Source: DASTHS01 sp035718085
GTDB lineage: Bacteria > Actinomycetota > Acidimicrobiia > Acidimicrobiales > Palsa-688
Direction of reading: 5' to 3'
NCBI GenBank assembly: GCA_035718085.1
Contig: DASTHS010000040.1
Coordinates: forward strand, 1 to 15,227
Length of the DNA stretch: 15,227 bases
The translations under genes were made by a program, and so were the position numbers. Below are positions 1-6,432 of this stretch, piece by piece. The notes beneath the pieces are model-generated. The model had not been told where the DNA came from. It saw only the letters and a list, made by a program, of their open reading frames with translations, and searched no databases. Numbering within the stretch: the first letter of the stretch is position 1; every line of letters begins with the position of its first letter.

Positions 1-411
1 CACGCCGAGGTAGGTGCACATGGTCTTCTCGGCGTCGGGGGTCACCATGACCATGCAGCGGCCGGTGCCCGCCCTGCCCTCGCCGACGGGGCCCGGGGGC
101 ACGTCGAAGCTGACGCCCGCGGCGCGGATGTCGGATGCGAACACGCTGCCGAAGCGATCGTCGGCGACCTTGCCCACGAAGGCGGTGGCCGTGCCGAGGG
201 CGGCCAGGCCGACGGCGGTGTTGGCCGCCGAGCCTCCCGACACCGCGGTCGGCTCGGCGAAGCGGTCGTTGATCTCGGTGGCCGTGGCGTCGTCGACCAG
301 GGTCATCGTGCCCTTGTCGAGGCCGAGGCCGGCCACCACCTCATCGGCGACCGGGCTGAGCACGTCGACGATGGCGTGGCCGACCGTCACCACCTGGGGG
401 GCTCTGGGCAC
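1..411 (-). CDS. PfkB-family carbohydrate/nucleoside kinase, N-terminal part (runs off left edge)
   Basis: The visible 137 residues are the N-terminal part of a ribokinase/PfkB-fold kinase, which transfers phosphate from ATP to a sugar or nucleoside in the cytoplasm. The N-terminus reads VVTVGHAIVDVL, the usual first strand of the fold. The first PfkB signature follows as SGGSAANTAVGLAALG, with the Gly-Gly at residues 59-60 and Asn64. VGKVADDRFG and then TGRCMVMVTPDAEKTM follow, an arrangement typical of the adenosine kinase-like branch. The catalytic C-terminal GAGD motif lies outside the window, so the substrate cannot be named. I chose GTG 411 because a TACCGT box sits 7 nt upstream, matching the leaderless layout of neighbouring genes. 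GTG 393 and GTG 390 are also in frame. The gene is divergent from pepN. The family call is firm; the exact function is open. Confidence 0.88.
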   Translation of the reverse strand, partial: MPRAPQVVTVGHAIVDVLSPVADEVVAGLGLDKGTMTLVDDATATEINDRFAEPTAVSGGSAANTAVGLAALGTATAFVGKVADDRFGSVFASDIRAAGVSFDVPPGPVGEGRAGTGRCMVMVTPDAEKTMCTYLGV

Positions 412-418
412 CCGGGGA

Positions 419-424
419 ACGGTA
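419..424 (-). promoter_or_regulatory. -10 box of the PfkB kinase gene (leaderless)
   Basis: On the minus strand TACCGT matches the TANNNT form of an actinobacterial -10 box. It ends 7 nt before GTG 411, so transcription would begin at or next to the start codon. No Shine-Dalgarno site is present before that GTG. No clear -35 element is visible. Confidence 0.5.
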
Positions 425-487
425 GGGCGTGGCCGGGCCCGCCGGCCAGGCGATCCCCAGTCCCCGGCCCACTGCGCAAGGGAGCAA

Positions 488-493
488 TAGGGT
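488..493 (+). promoter_or_regulatory. -10 box of pepN (leaderless)
   Basis: TAGGGT ends 8 nt before GTG 502, the expected distance for an mRNA that begins at its start codon. No ribosome binding site precedes the GTG. The 90-nt gap between the divergent starts at 411 and 502 holds this box and the opposing one at 419-424, about 64 bp apart. I see no further gene in the gap. Confidence 0.5.
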
Positions 494-501
494 GGCCCGT
501 C

Positions 502-3057
502 GTGAGCGGAACCGAGAGCACCAGCGCGGGCGACCACCGCCTGCCCCGCACCGTCGTCCCCGAGCGCTACCACCTCGAGCTCGAGCCCGACCTCGACGCC
601 GCCAGCTTCCGCGGCCACGTCGAGATCGACGTGGTCGTCGCCGAGCCGACGCCCACGGTGGTGTGCAACGCGGCCGAGCTGGCGATCGGTCGGGTCACCG
701 CCACCCTGGCCGACGGCAGCGATCTCGTCGCGACCGTCGAGGTGGATGCGGATGCCGAGCGGCTCACCGCCAGCTTCGCCGAGCCGCTGCCGGCCGGCCC
801 GGCCCGCCTGACCATCGACTTCGACGGGGTCCTCAACGACCGCCTCCACGGCTTCTACCGCTCCACCTCCACCGCCGACGACGGCACCACCCGGACCGTG
901 GCGACGACCCAGTTCGAGCCCACCGACGCACGGCGGGCGTTCCCGTGCTGGGACGAGCCCGACCTCAAGGCCACCTTCGGGGTGACGCTCGTGGTGCCCG
1001 ACGGGCTCACGGCCCTGTCGAACGCCGCAGAGGTCGAGCGCACCGCCGCCCCGGGAGGGCGCACCCGGGTGCGCTTCGCCGAGACCATGGTCATGTCGAC
1101 CTACCTCGTGGCGTTCGTGGTCGGCGAGTTCGACGCCACGCCCGCGGTCGACGTCCGGGGGGTGCCCCTGCGCATCGTCGCCCCGCCCGGGCGACTGCAC
1201 CTGGCCTCCTTCGCGGCCGAGGCGGCCGAGTTCTCGCTCACGTTCCTCGCCGACTGGTTCGGCCTCCCGTACCCGGCCGACAAGCTCGACCACATCGCCA
1301 TCCCCGACTTCGCCGCCGGGGCCATGGAGAACCTGGGCCTGGTCACCTACCGCGAGTCGTCGCTGCTGCTCGACCGCGACGAGGCCAGCCGGCTGGAGCT
1401 CGAACGGGTGGCCACCGTCGTGGCCCACGAGACGGCCCACATGTGGTTCGGCGACCTGGTGACCATGAAGTGGTGGAACGGCATCTGGCTCAACGAGGCC
1501 TTCGCCACCTTCATGGAGCTCACCACCAACCACGCCTGGCACCCCGAGTGGGACGTCTGGACCGCCTTCGGCGCCGGGAAGGCGGCGGCGATGGCCCTCG
1601 ACGCCCAGCGCAGCACCCGGCCCGTCGAGTTCGCCGTGGGCGACCCTGCCGACGCCGAGGCCATGTTCGACCTGCTCACCTACCAGAAGGGCGGGGCGGT
1701 GCTGCGGATGCTGGAGCTGCACATCGGCCCTGAGGTGTTCCGCGCCGGCATCGGGCGGTACCTGGCCCGCCACGCCCACGCCAACACCGAGACCAGCGAC
1801 CTCTGGGACGCCCTGGAGGCGGCGTCGGGCGCGCCGGTGCGCTCGATCATGGAGTCGTGGATCTTCCAGGGCGGCCACCCCGTCGTCGACGTCGCCCTCG
1901 ACGGCACCACGCTCACCCTCACCCAGCGCCGGTTCACCTTCGACGGTCGCGACGACGGGGAACGCTGGGTCGTGCCCGTGGGGCTGCGGGCATCGGTCGA
2001 CGGCAAGGTGGTCAGCGAACAACTGCTCCTCGACGGCGCGTCGAGCGCCGTCGACCTGGGCGGCCCCGTCGACTGGGTCGTGGTCAACGAGGGCGGTGCC
2101 GGCTTCTACCGGGTCCACTACAGCAGCGAGCTGCTCGACCGGCTGCTCACGGCCGATCTGGCGCACTTGGCCCCCCTCGAGCGCATGGGCCTGCTGAACG
2201 ACACCTGGGCCAACGTGCTCGCCGGCACCGCCGACCTCGCCGACTGGGCCCGCCTGGTCGCCGCCCTCGGCGCCGAGGAGGTCGACCCCGACGTGTGGGG
2301 GGCGGCGCTCGGCCCGCTGCGGCTGCTGGAGGTGGCGGCGGCGCCCGCCGACCGGCCGGCCGTGGCGGCCTTCGCCAGGCGCGTCGCCGGCCCGGCGATG
2401 GGCCGCCTCGGCTGGCAGGCGGCCGACGGGGAGTCGCACCGCACGGCCATCACCAGGTCGCGCCTGATCTCCGCGCTCGGCACCGTCGGCGCCGATGCCG
2501 AGGTCCGGGCCGAGGCCGCCCGGCGCTTCGCCGGCGGCGACGCCGACCTGGCACCCGACCTGCGCACCGCGGTGGCCAACGTCGTCGCCGCGTCGGGCGG
2601 GGCAGCCGGGTGGCGGGAGCTGCGCCGGCGCTACCTCGAGACCACCAACCCCCAAGAGCGCGATCGCAACCTCTACGCCCTGGCGTCGGCCGGCGACCGT
2701 GACCTGCTCGTCGAGACCCTGGACTTCTCCAGCAGCGAGGAGGTCCGCAACCAGAACGGGGGGTTCGTCGTCGGCCTGGTGCTGGCGAACCCGTCGGCCG
2801 GCGAGCCGGCGTGGACGTGGGTGGAGCGGCACTGGCCGCTGCTGGTGGAGCGGTACCGGGCCGCCCTGCTCAGCCGCCTCCTCGAGGGCATCTCCGGGCT
2901 GCTCGAGCCGGGCCTCCCCGATCGGGTCCGGGCCTTCCTGGAGGCGGCGGACGTGCCCCTGGCCCCCCAGCGGGTCGCCCAGCTCGTCGAGCGCCTCGAC
3001 GTGAACGACCGGTTCGCCAGGACCTGGCGCGACCGGCTGGTGGAGGCGCTGGCCTGA
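502..3057 (+). CDS. pepN: Aminopeptidase N (M1 family zinc metallopeptidase)
   Basis: An 851-residue M1 aminopeptidase that removes N-terminal amino acids from peptides, probably in the cytoplasm because no signal peptide is visible. The substrate-binding GAMEN motif is at residues 273-277. The zinc site HETAH is at 309-313, with the third ligand Glu332 in WLNEAF after the usual 18-residue spacing. Tyr394 in the TYQKGG segment fits the transition-state tyrosine. The order is an N-terminal beta domain (about 15-200), the peptidase domain (about 205-440) and an ERAP1_C-like helical C-terminal domain (about 530-845). The length is normal for actinobacterial PepN. GTG 502 is preferred because the protein-like sequence begins there and a -10 box lies 8 nt upstream; an in-frame ATG at 376 would add low-complexity sequence. 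Its stop overlaps the likely CTG start of the metallophosphoesterase, so the two are probably one operon. Confidence 0.95.
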   Translation: MSGTESTSAGDHRLPRTVVPERYHLELEPDLDAASFRGHVEIDVVVAEPTPTVVCNAAELAIGRVTATLADGSDLVATVEVDADAERLTASFAEPLPAGPARLTIDFDGVLNDRLHGFYRSTSTADDGTTRTVATTQFEPTDARRAFPCWDEPDLKATFGVTLVVPDGLTALSNAAEVERTAAPGGRTRVRFAETMVMSTYLVAFVVGEFDATPAVDVRGVPLRIVAPPGRLHLASFAAEAAEFSLTFLADWFGLPYPADKLDHIAIPDFAAGAMENLGLVTYRESSLLLDRDEASRLELERVATVVAHETAHMWFGDLVTMKWWNGIWLNEAFATFMELTTNHAWHPEWDVWTAFGAGKAAAMALDAQRSTRPVEFAVGDPADAEAMFDLLTYQKGGAVLRMLELHIGPEVFRAGIGRYLARHAHANTETSDLWDALEAASGAPVRSIMESWIFQGGHPVVDVALDGTTLTLTQRRFTFDGRDDGERWVVPVGLRASVDGKVVSEQLLLDGASSAVDLGGPVDWVVVNEGGAGFYRVHYSSELLDRLLTADLAHLAPLERMGLLNDTWANVLAGTADLADWARLVAALGAEEVDPDVWGAALGPLRLLEVAAAPADRPAVAAFARRVAGPAMGRLGWQAADGESHRTAITRSRLISALGTVGADAEVRAEAARRFAGGDADLAPDLRTAVANVVAASGGAAGWRELRRRYLETTNPQERDRNLYALASAGDRDLLVETLDFSSSEEVRNQNGGFVVGLVLANPSAGEPAWTWVERHWPLLVERYRAALLSRLLEGISGLLEPGLPDRVRAFLEAADVPLAPQRVAQLVERLDVNDRFARTWRDRLVEALA
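3042..3046 (+). promoter_or_regulatory. Shine-Dalgarno GGAGG before the CTG start of the metallophosphoesterase
   Basis: GGAGG lies inside the last pepN codons, 7 nt before CTG 3054. That is the ideal distance for ribosome binding. Most starts in this window have no such site, so its presence supports the CTG start. It also encodes part of a Val-Glu-Ala stretch of PepN, so chance cannot be excluded. Confidence 0.45.
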
Positions 3058-4370
3058 CCGCCCGACTGCACCTTCCCGGACCTCCCAGCTGGCTCGCCGA
3101 CCCCGGACCCGACGTCGAGGTCGTCGCCGGCGGTGCGCCGGTCCGTGGGCGGCCCACGACCGCCCTCGCGGGTGGTGGGCTGCTCCCCCGCCGCCGCGTG
3201 CACGCCGCCGGGTTCGACGACCCGGCGGTGTTCTCCGTCGACGACCGCTCGGTGCAGGTGCACTGGCGGGGGTCGGTGCCGGGCCCGCTGGTCGTGGAGG
3301 CGGTCGACGGCCCCGAGGGCGCCCCTGTCGCCTGCACCTCGGTCGACGCCGCACCGGCGGGCTCCGCGGCCACCGCGGGGCGCAGCCGGCAGCTCTCGAG
3401 GCTGGCGTGCGGGCCGGGCGCCGCCGTCGTCGACGGGCTGCGGCCCGCCCGCACCTACGACCTCTGGGTGCGCTCGGGGTCGGGCCGCCACCACCTCGGC
3501 GCCGTCGAGACGCTGCCGCGCCCGCCCGGCGAGTTGTTGGGCGCGTTCGCCACGGTCACCGACCTCCACGTCGGCGAGCGCCGCTTCGGCGCGTTCGTGC
3601 GCTTCGAGGACGCCGGCTACAGCGTGCGGGCCCTCGAGTCGGCCGTCACCGAGGCCCACGCATGGGGGGCCACCCACCTCGTCGCCAAGGGCGACCTCAC
3701 CAGGAACTCTGCGCCGGTGGAGTTCGCCCTCGCCGGCCAGGTGTTGGCGGGCGGCGGCATGCCGGTCGACGCCGTGCTCGGCAACCACGACCAGCGACGC
3801 CGACGCCCAGGGGCCTGGCAGGCAGCGGCCGCTGCCGGCGTCGACCTGGGCACCGGCGTCCGGGTGCGCGACCTCCACGGGCTTCGCCTCGTGCTGGTGA
3901 CCACCACGGGCGACCACGGAGGGCACCTGCCGCCCGCGACCGTCGCCGCCGCCGCGGAGGCCGCTGCCACCGAGGCGATCTGCGCCGTCGTCGTGCACCA
4001 CCCCCCGGCCACCACGGCGATCCCGCTGCGCTACCCCCCCGGCATCGACCGGGCCACGTCGGCTGCCCTGCTGCGGCAACTGCGGGCGGCCAACCCGAGG
4101 GCGGTGGTGCTGGCCGGCCACACCCACCGGCACCGCCTGCGGTGGGCCCACGGCGTGCTGTGCGTCGAGACGGGTTCGACCAAGGACTACCCGGGGGCCT
4201 GGACGGGCTACCGGGTCTACGAGGGCGGGATCGTGCAGACGACCCGGCGCACGGCGTCGCCCCGGGTGACGGCCTTCAGCGAGGCGACCCGGCTGGCCCT
4301 GCACGGCCAGTGGGGCCGGTGGTCGCCGGGGCTGCTCGCCGACCGGACCTTCACCCTCACCTGGCCGTGA
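3054..4370 (+). CDS. Calcineurin-like metallophosphoesterase with N-terminal FN3-like region
   Basis: A 438-residue protein with the full set of metal-binding motifs of calcineurin-like phosphoesterases: Asp170 and His172 (TDLHVG), Asp214 (KGDLT), Asn244 with His245-Asp246 (GNHD), a His-His pair at 315-316, and His356/His358 (GHTHRH). It should hydrolyse a phospho-mono- or diester using two metal ions; the substrate is unknown. Residues about 45-160 look like a beta-sandwich of the fibronectin III/purple acid phosphatase N-terminal type, including RPARTYDLWV. No signal peptide or membrane segment is evident. The start is uncertain. There is no ATG, GTG or TTG in frame between 2814 and 3198. 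CTG 3054 overlaps the pepN stop as CTGA, has GGAGG 7 nt upstream, and the sequence after it keeps strong GC-third-position bias. The alternative, GTG 3198, would remove 48 residues. The 3' end overlaps the convergent rhodanese gene by 14 nt. Confidence 0.85.
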   Translation: MTARLHLPGPPSWLADPGPDVEVVAGGAPVRGRPTTALAGGGLLPRRRVHAAGFDDPAVFSVDDRSVQVHWRGSVPGPLVVEAVDGPEGAPVACTSVDAAPAGSAATAGRSRQLSRLACGPGAAVVDGLRPARTYDLWVRSGSGRHHLGAVETLPRPPGELLGAFATVTDLHVGERRFGAFVRFEDAGYSVRALESAVTEAHAWGATHLVAKGDLTRNSAPVEFALAGQVLAGGGMPVDAVLGNHDQRRRRPGAWQAAAAAGVDLGTGVRVRDLHGLRLVLVTTTGDHGGHLPPATVAAAAEAAATEAICAVVVHHPPATTAIPLRYPPGIDRATSAALLRQLRAANPRAVVLAGHTHRHRLRWAHGVLCVETGSTKDYPGAWTGYRVYEGGIVQTTRRTASPRVTAFSEATRLALHGQWGRWSPGLLADRTFTLTWP

Positions 4371-4770
4371 CCCCGGGGCCGGCCTCGGTCGGCAGGCCGG
4401 CCGCCGCCCAGGCCCGGTAGCCCCCTTCGAGGTCGGTCGCGCCCCCCAGGCCCAGCAGCTGCAGCGACGCCGCCGCCAGGCTGGAGGCGTAGCCCTCGTT
4501 GCACACGACGACGACCGGCACCGACCGCAGCGCATCGGTCACCCGAGGCAGACGGTGGGGGCAGGCGGGGTCGAGGCGCCACTCGAGCACGTTCCGGTCG
4601 ACGATCCATGCCCCGGGGATGACGCCCTCGGCCGCGCGGTCGGGCTCCGGGCGGATGTCGACCAGCACCCCGCCGCCGGCCGCGGCGGCCGCCGCCCGTT
4701 CCGGGTCGACCCGCCGCAGCCCGGCGCGCGCCGCGGCCAGCAGCTCGTCGACGGTCAGGTGCCCGCTCAC
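4357..4770 (-). CDS. Rhodanese-like domain protein
   Basis: A 137-residue single-domain rhodanese-like protein, probably cytoplasmic. The domain begins near VLVDIRP (about residues 35-41) and continues through GVIPGAWIVDRN. The presumed active-site Cys90 sits in the loop CNEGYAS, followed by the helix SLAAASLQLLGLGGATDLEGGYRAW typical of the family. Sulfurtransferases carry a persulfide on this Cys. The loop lacks the basic residues of classical thiosulfate sulfurtransferases, so the donor and acceptor are unknown. GTG 4770 overlaps the xseB stop as GTGA, so it is the third gene of the xseA-xseB operon and probably translationally coupled. Any link with exonuclease VII beyond co-transcription is inference. 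The 3' end overlaps the convergent metallophosphoesterase gene by 14 nt. Confidence 0.88.
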   Translation of the reverse strand: MSGHLTVDELLAAARAGLRRVDPERAAAAAAGGGVLVDIRPEPDRAAEGVIPGAWIVDRNVLEWRLDPACPHRLPRVTDALRSVPVVVVCNEGYASSLAAASLQLLGLGGATDLEGGYRAWAAAGLPTEAGPGVTAR

Positions 4771-5006
4771 GGCTCGCCCAGCCGGTCGATGCGGGCCTGC
4801 ACGGCGGCCAGCCGCGCCTGGGCCGCGGCGTGGAGCCGCTGCGCCCGCTCGTAGAGGTCGGCGGCCGCCTCGATGCCGATCGCGCCGGTGGCGAGCTGCT
4901 CGGTGACCGCCTCGAGCTCGTCGACGAGCTCCTCGAAGCTGCGGCCGGCGAGCTCGTCGGCGGCTGCGGGGTCGGGCCCGAGGGCGTCCCCGCCGGAGGG
5001 GGTCAT
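4767..5006 (-). CDS. xseB: Exodeoxyribonuclease VII small subunit
   Basis: A 79-residue protein matching XseB, the small helical subunit that binds several-to-one to XseA in exonuclease VII, which degrades single-stranded DNA into oligonucleotides. The signature core is SFEELVDELEAVTEQLATG (residues 23-41), followed by the second helix IEAAADLYERAQRLHAAAQARL. The length is normal for the family, with an unconserved tail of about 20 residues at the N-terminus. ATG 5006 overlaps the xseA stop as ATGA, and its own stop overlaps the rhodanese start as GTGA. No strong Shine-Dalgarno site is seen, so re-initiation by terminating ribosomes is likely. The neighbouring xseA settles the identity. Confidence 0.93.
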   Translation of the reverse strand: MTPSGGDALGPDPAAADELAGRSFEELVDELEAVTEQLATGAIGIEAAADLYERAQRLHAAAQARLAAVQARIDRLGEP

Positions 5007-6256
5007 CGCACGACCGCCGTGAACGCGCCCTCGGCCACCTCGACCCCGACGACGTCGCCGGGTGCGACCGCAGCCGCGGCCCGCACGACCGTGCCGTCGC
5101 CGGCGCGCACCACGGCGTAGCCGCGTTCGAGCACCCGGGCGGGGGCGAGGGCCTCGAGGTGCCTGGCGTCGGCGTCGAGGCGGCCGCCGGCCCGGGCCAG
5201 GCGCTCCCACACCGGGCGGCGCCACTCGAGGCCGGCGAGGCGGCGGCGCCCGTCGCCCACCCGCCGGCGGGGGTCGGCGAAGGCCAGCCGGTCACCGGCA
5301 CGCTCGAGACGGGCGGCGGCCCGGGCCGCGCCGGCGGCCAGGGCCCCGGCCGGGTTGGCGGCGTCGTGGCGGCGGCCGGCCCGCTCGCAGCGGCCGGCCG
5401 CAGCAGCGCGGGCGGCGGCCAGGGCACTGTCGCAGCGGGCGGTGAGGGCGCCACGGTCGGGCACCACCGTGGCCGCGGCGATCGACGGGGTGCCGCAGCG
5501 CAGGTCGGCGACCTCGTCGCAGAGGGGGCGGTCGCCGTCGTGGCCGATGGCCGACACCACCGGCACCGGTGACGCGGCGACGGCCCGGCACACCTCCTCG
5601 CTGCTCCAGGGCAGCAGAGCCGTGCTGTCGCCGCCCCCACGGGCGAGGATCACCACCTCGACGCCGGCGGTGCCGGCCACCCGGGCGAGCGCCTCGCAGA
5701 TGCCGTTGGCGGCGGCCGACCCGCTGACCGGGGTGGTGGCCACGACCAGGGGGTAGCCGGGGAAGCGGGCGGCCACCACCGCCTCGATGTCGCGGATCAC
5801 CGCCGCCTCGGCGCCGCAGACCACCCCAACCCGGGCCGGCAGCAACGGGATGGGGCGCCTCGGCCGGGTGAGCAGCCCGTCGGCCGCGAGGGACGCCCGG
5901 GCCTCGGCGATCATGGCGGCCACCGCACCGGCGCCGACGGGGACGACGTCGTCGGCGACCAGCAGCAGCTGGCCGCGACCGTTGTCCCACTGCAGCGATC
6001 CGGTGACCTCGACCCGTTCGCCGTGGACGACCCGCACGCGGCCGGCGGCACGGGGCACACGGACGCTCACCTGCGCCGCCCGGTCGCGGAGGGTGAACCA
6101 GCCGGCGAAGGGGCGCCCGCCGGTCAGGTGCACCTCGCCTTCGACCACCACCCGGCCGATGCCTCCGAGCGCCTTGGCCACCTCCCCCGACAGGCGGATG
6201 AGCGTGACCCGTCTGGGCCCCCGGCTGGGGGGGTCGTCGAAGAGCGGCATCGTCAC
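5003..6256 (-). CDS. xseA: Exodeoxyribonuclease VII large subunit
   Basis: A 417-residue XseA, the catalytic subunit of exonuclease VII, acting on single-stranded DNA in both directions. An N-terminal OB-fold spans about residues 12-105 (LIRLSGEVAKAL, GWFTLRD). The nuclease domain follows, with VGVVCGAEAAVIRDI (Asp156), ARGGGD (205-210), SAIGHDGD (His239, Asp242) and VADLRCGTPS. These align with the Asp, Arg, His and Asp residues needed in the E. coli enzyme. The surrounding motifs differ from the usual GRGGGS and GHETD, suggesting a divergent branch. The C-terminus has the expected VLERGYAVVRAGDG segment. The coiled-coil section is rather short but within range. GTG 6256 lies 8 nt after a TACCGT box; ATG 6250, two codons later, is the alternative. 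It heads the xseA-xseB-rhodanese operon and is divergent from the DEAD-box helicase gene. Confidence 0.93.
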   Translation of the reverse strand: MTMPLFDDPPSRGPRRVTLIRLSGEVAKALGGIGRVVVEGEVHLTGGRPFAGWFTLRDRAAQVSVRVPRAAGRVRVVHGERVEVTGSLQWDNGRGQLLLVADDVVPVGAGAVAAMIAEARASLAADGLLTRPRRPIPLLPARVGVVCGAEAAVIRDIEAVVAARFPGYPLVVATTPVSGSAAANGICEALARVAGTAGVEVVILARGGGDSTALLPWSSEEVCRAVAASPVPVVSAIGHDGDRPLCDEVADLRCGTPSIAAATVVPDRGALTARCDSALAAARAAAAGRCERAGRRHDAANPAGALAAGAARAAARLERAGDRLAFADPRRRVGDGRRRLAGLEWRRPVWERLARAGGRLDADARHLEALAPARVLERGYAVVRAGDGTVVRAAAAVAPGDVVGVEVAEGAFTAVVR

Positions 6257-6264
6257 GGACGGGC

Positions 6265-6270
6265 ACGGTA
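6265..6270 (-). promoter_or_regulatory. -10 box of the xseA operon, overlapping the helicase -10 box
   Basis: On the minus strand TACCGT ends 8 nt before GTG 6256, the leaderless layout repeated through this window. Its first two bases are the same TA step (6269-6270) that begins the plus-strand -10 box of the helicase gene, so the two boxes are arranged back to back. Confidence 0.5.
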
Positions 6271-6274
6271 CATT
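6269..6274 (+). promoter_or_regulatory. -10 box of the DEAD-box helicase gene
   Basis: TACATT is the most AT-rich -10-like hexamer in this gap and fits TANNNT. Transcription would start near 6281-6283. That is about 150 nt before the Shine-Dalgarno-supported GTG at 6433, but only 8 nt before an in-frame TTG at 6283. No clear -35 is seen. Confidence 0.5.
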
Positions 6275-6280
6275 GAGACC

Positions 6281-6432
6281 GGTTGCAGCCAGGTCGTTCC
6301 CGGGAGGCCGGGACCGAGGTGACCGCCTCGGAAGGGTTCGCTGCGGCCGCCGCGGAGCCACCGGCGTTCGGACCGGTGCCCCCACGGCCCGCCGACGGCG
6401 GGCCGTGCCCCCGAAACCTCCAGGAGCAACCA
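6281..6432 (+). promoter_or_regulatory. Structured 5' leader of the DEAD-box helicase gene (candidate cis-regulatory RNA)
   Basis: About 150 nt between the TACATT box and the GTG start contain a series of hairpins. There is a 6-bp stem with a GAGG loop (6298-6313), a 6-bp stem CCGAGG/CCTCGG directly after it (6314-6331), a 6-bp stem with one G-U pair (6341-6355) and a 5-bp stem (6360-6377). Last is a perfect 11-bp stem with a GAC triloop (6383-6407). A single-stranded CCCCCGAAACCTCC stretch then leads into the AGGAG site at 6422-6426. No T-run follows the last stem, so it is not a classical terminator. The region is open in the helicase frame, but its third-position GC (39 of 50 codons) is lower than in the gene itself. 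I do not recognise a known riboswitch. Autoregulation by the helicase or a temperature response is inference. Confidence 0.45.
6422..6426 (+). promoter_or_regulatory. Shine-Dalgarno site of the DEAD-box helicase gene
   Basis: AGGAG lies 6 nt before GTG 6433 and decides the start over the upstream in-frame TTG at 6283. The preceding bases, CCTCC, are complementary to GGAGG-like segments of the leader and of the site itself, so masking of the site is possible. Confidence 0.65.

Noticed and set aside
14..490. Plus-strand frame opposite the PfkB kinase
   Set aside because: Ser/Thr/Ala/Pro-rich shadow; the minus strand carries the PfkB signature GGSAANT.
2673..4535. Long open frame on the minus strand opposite pepN and the metallophosphoesterase
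   Set aside because: It is made of Arg/Gly/Pro/Ala-rich low-complexity sequence with no motif, opposite two genes with intact catalytic motifs. High GC removes stop codons from shadow frames.
6383..6407. The 11-bp GAC-triloop hairpin as an intrinsic terminator
   Set aside because: It is followed by C-rich sequence and the AGGAG site, with no T-run. It fits a leader element better, though attenuation is not excluded.
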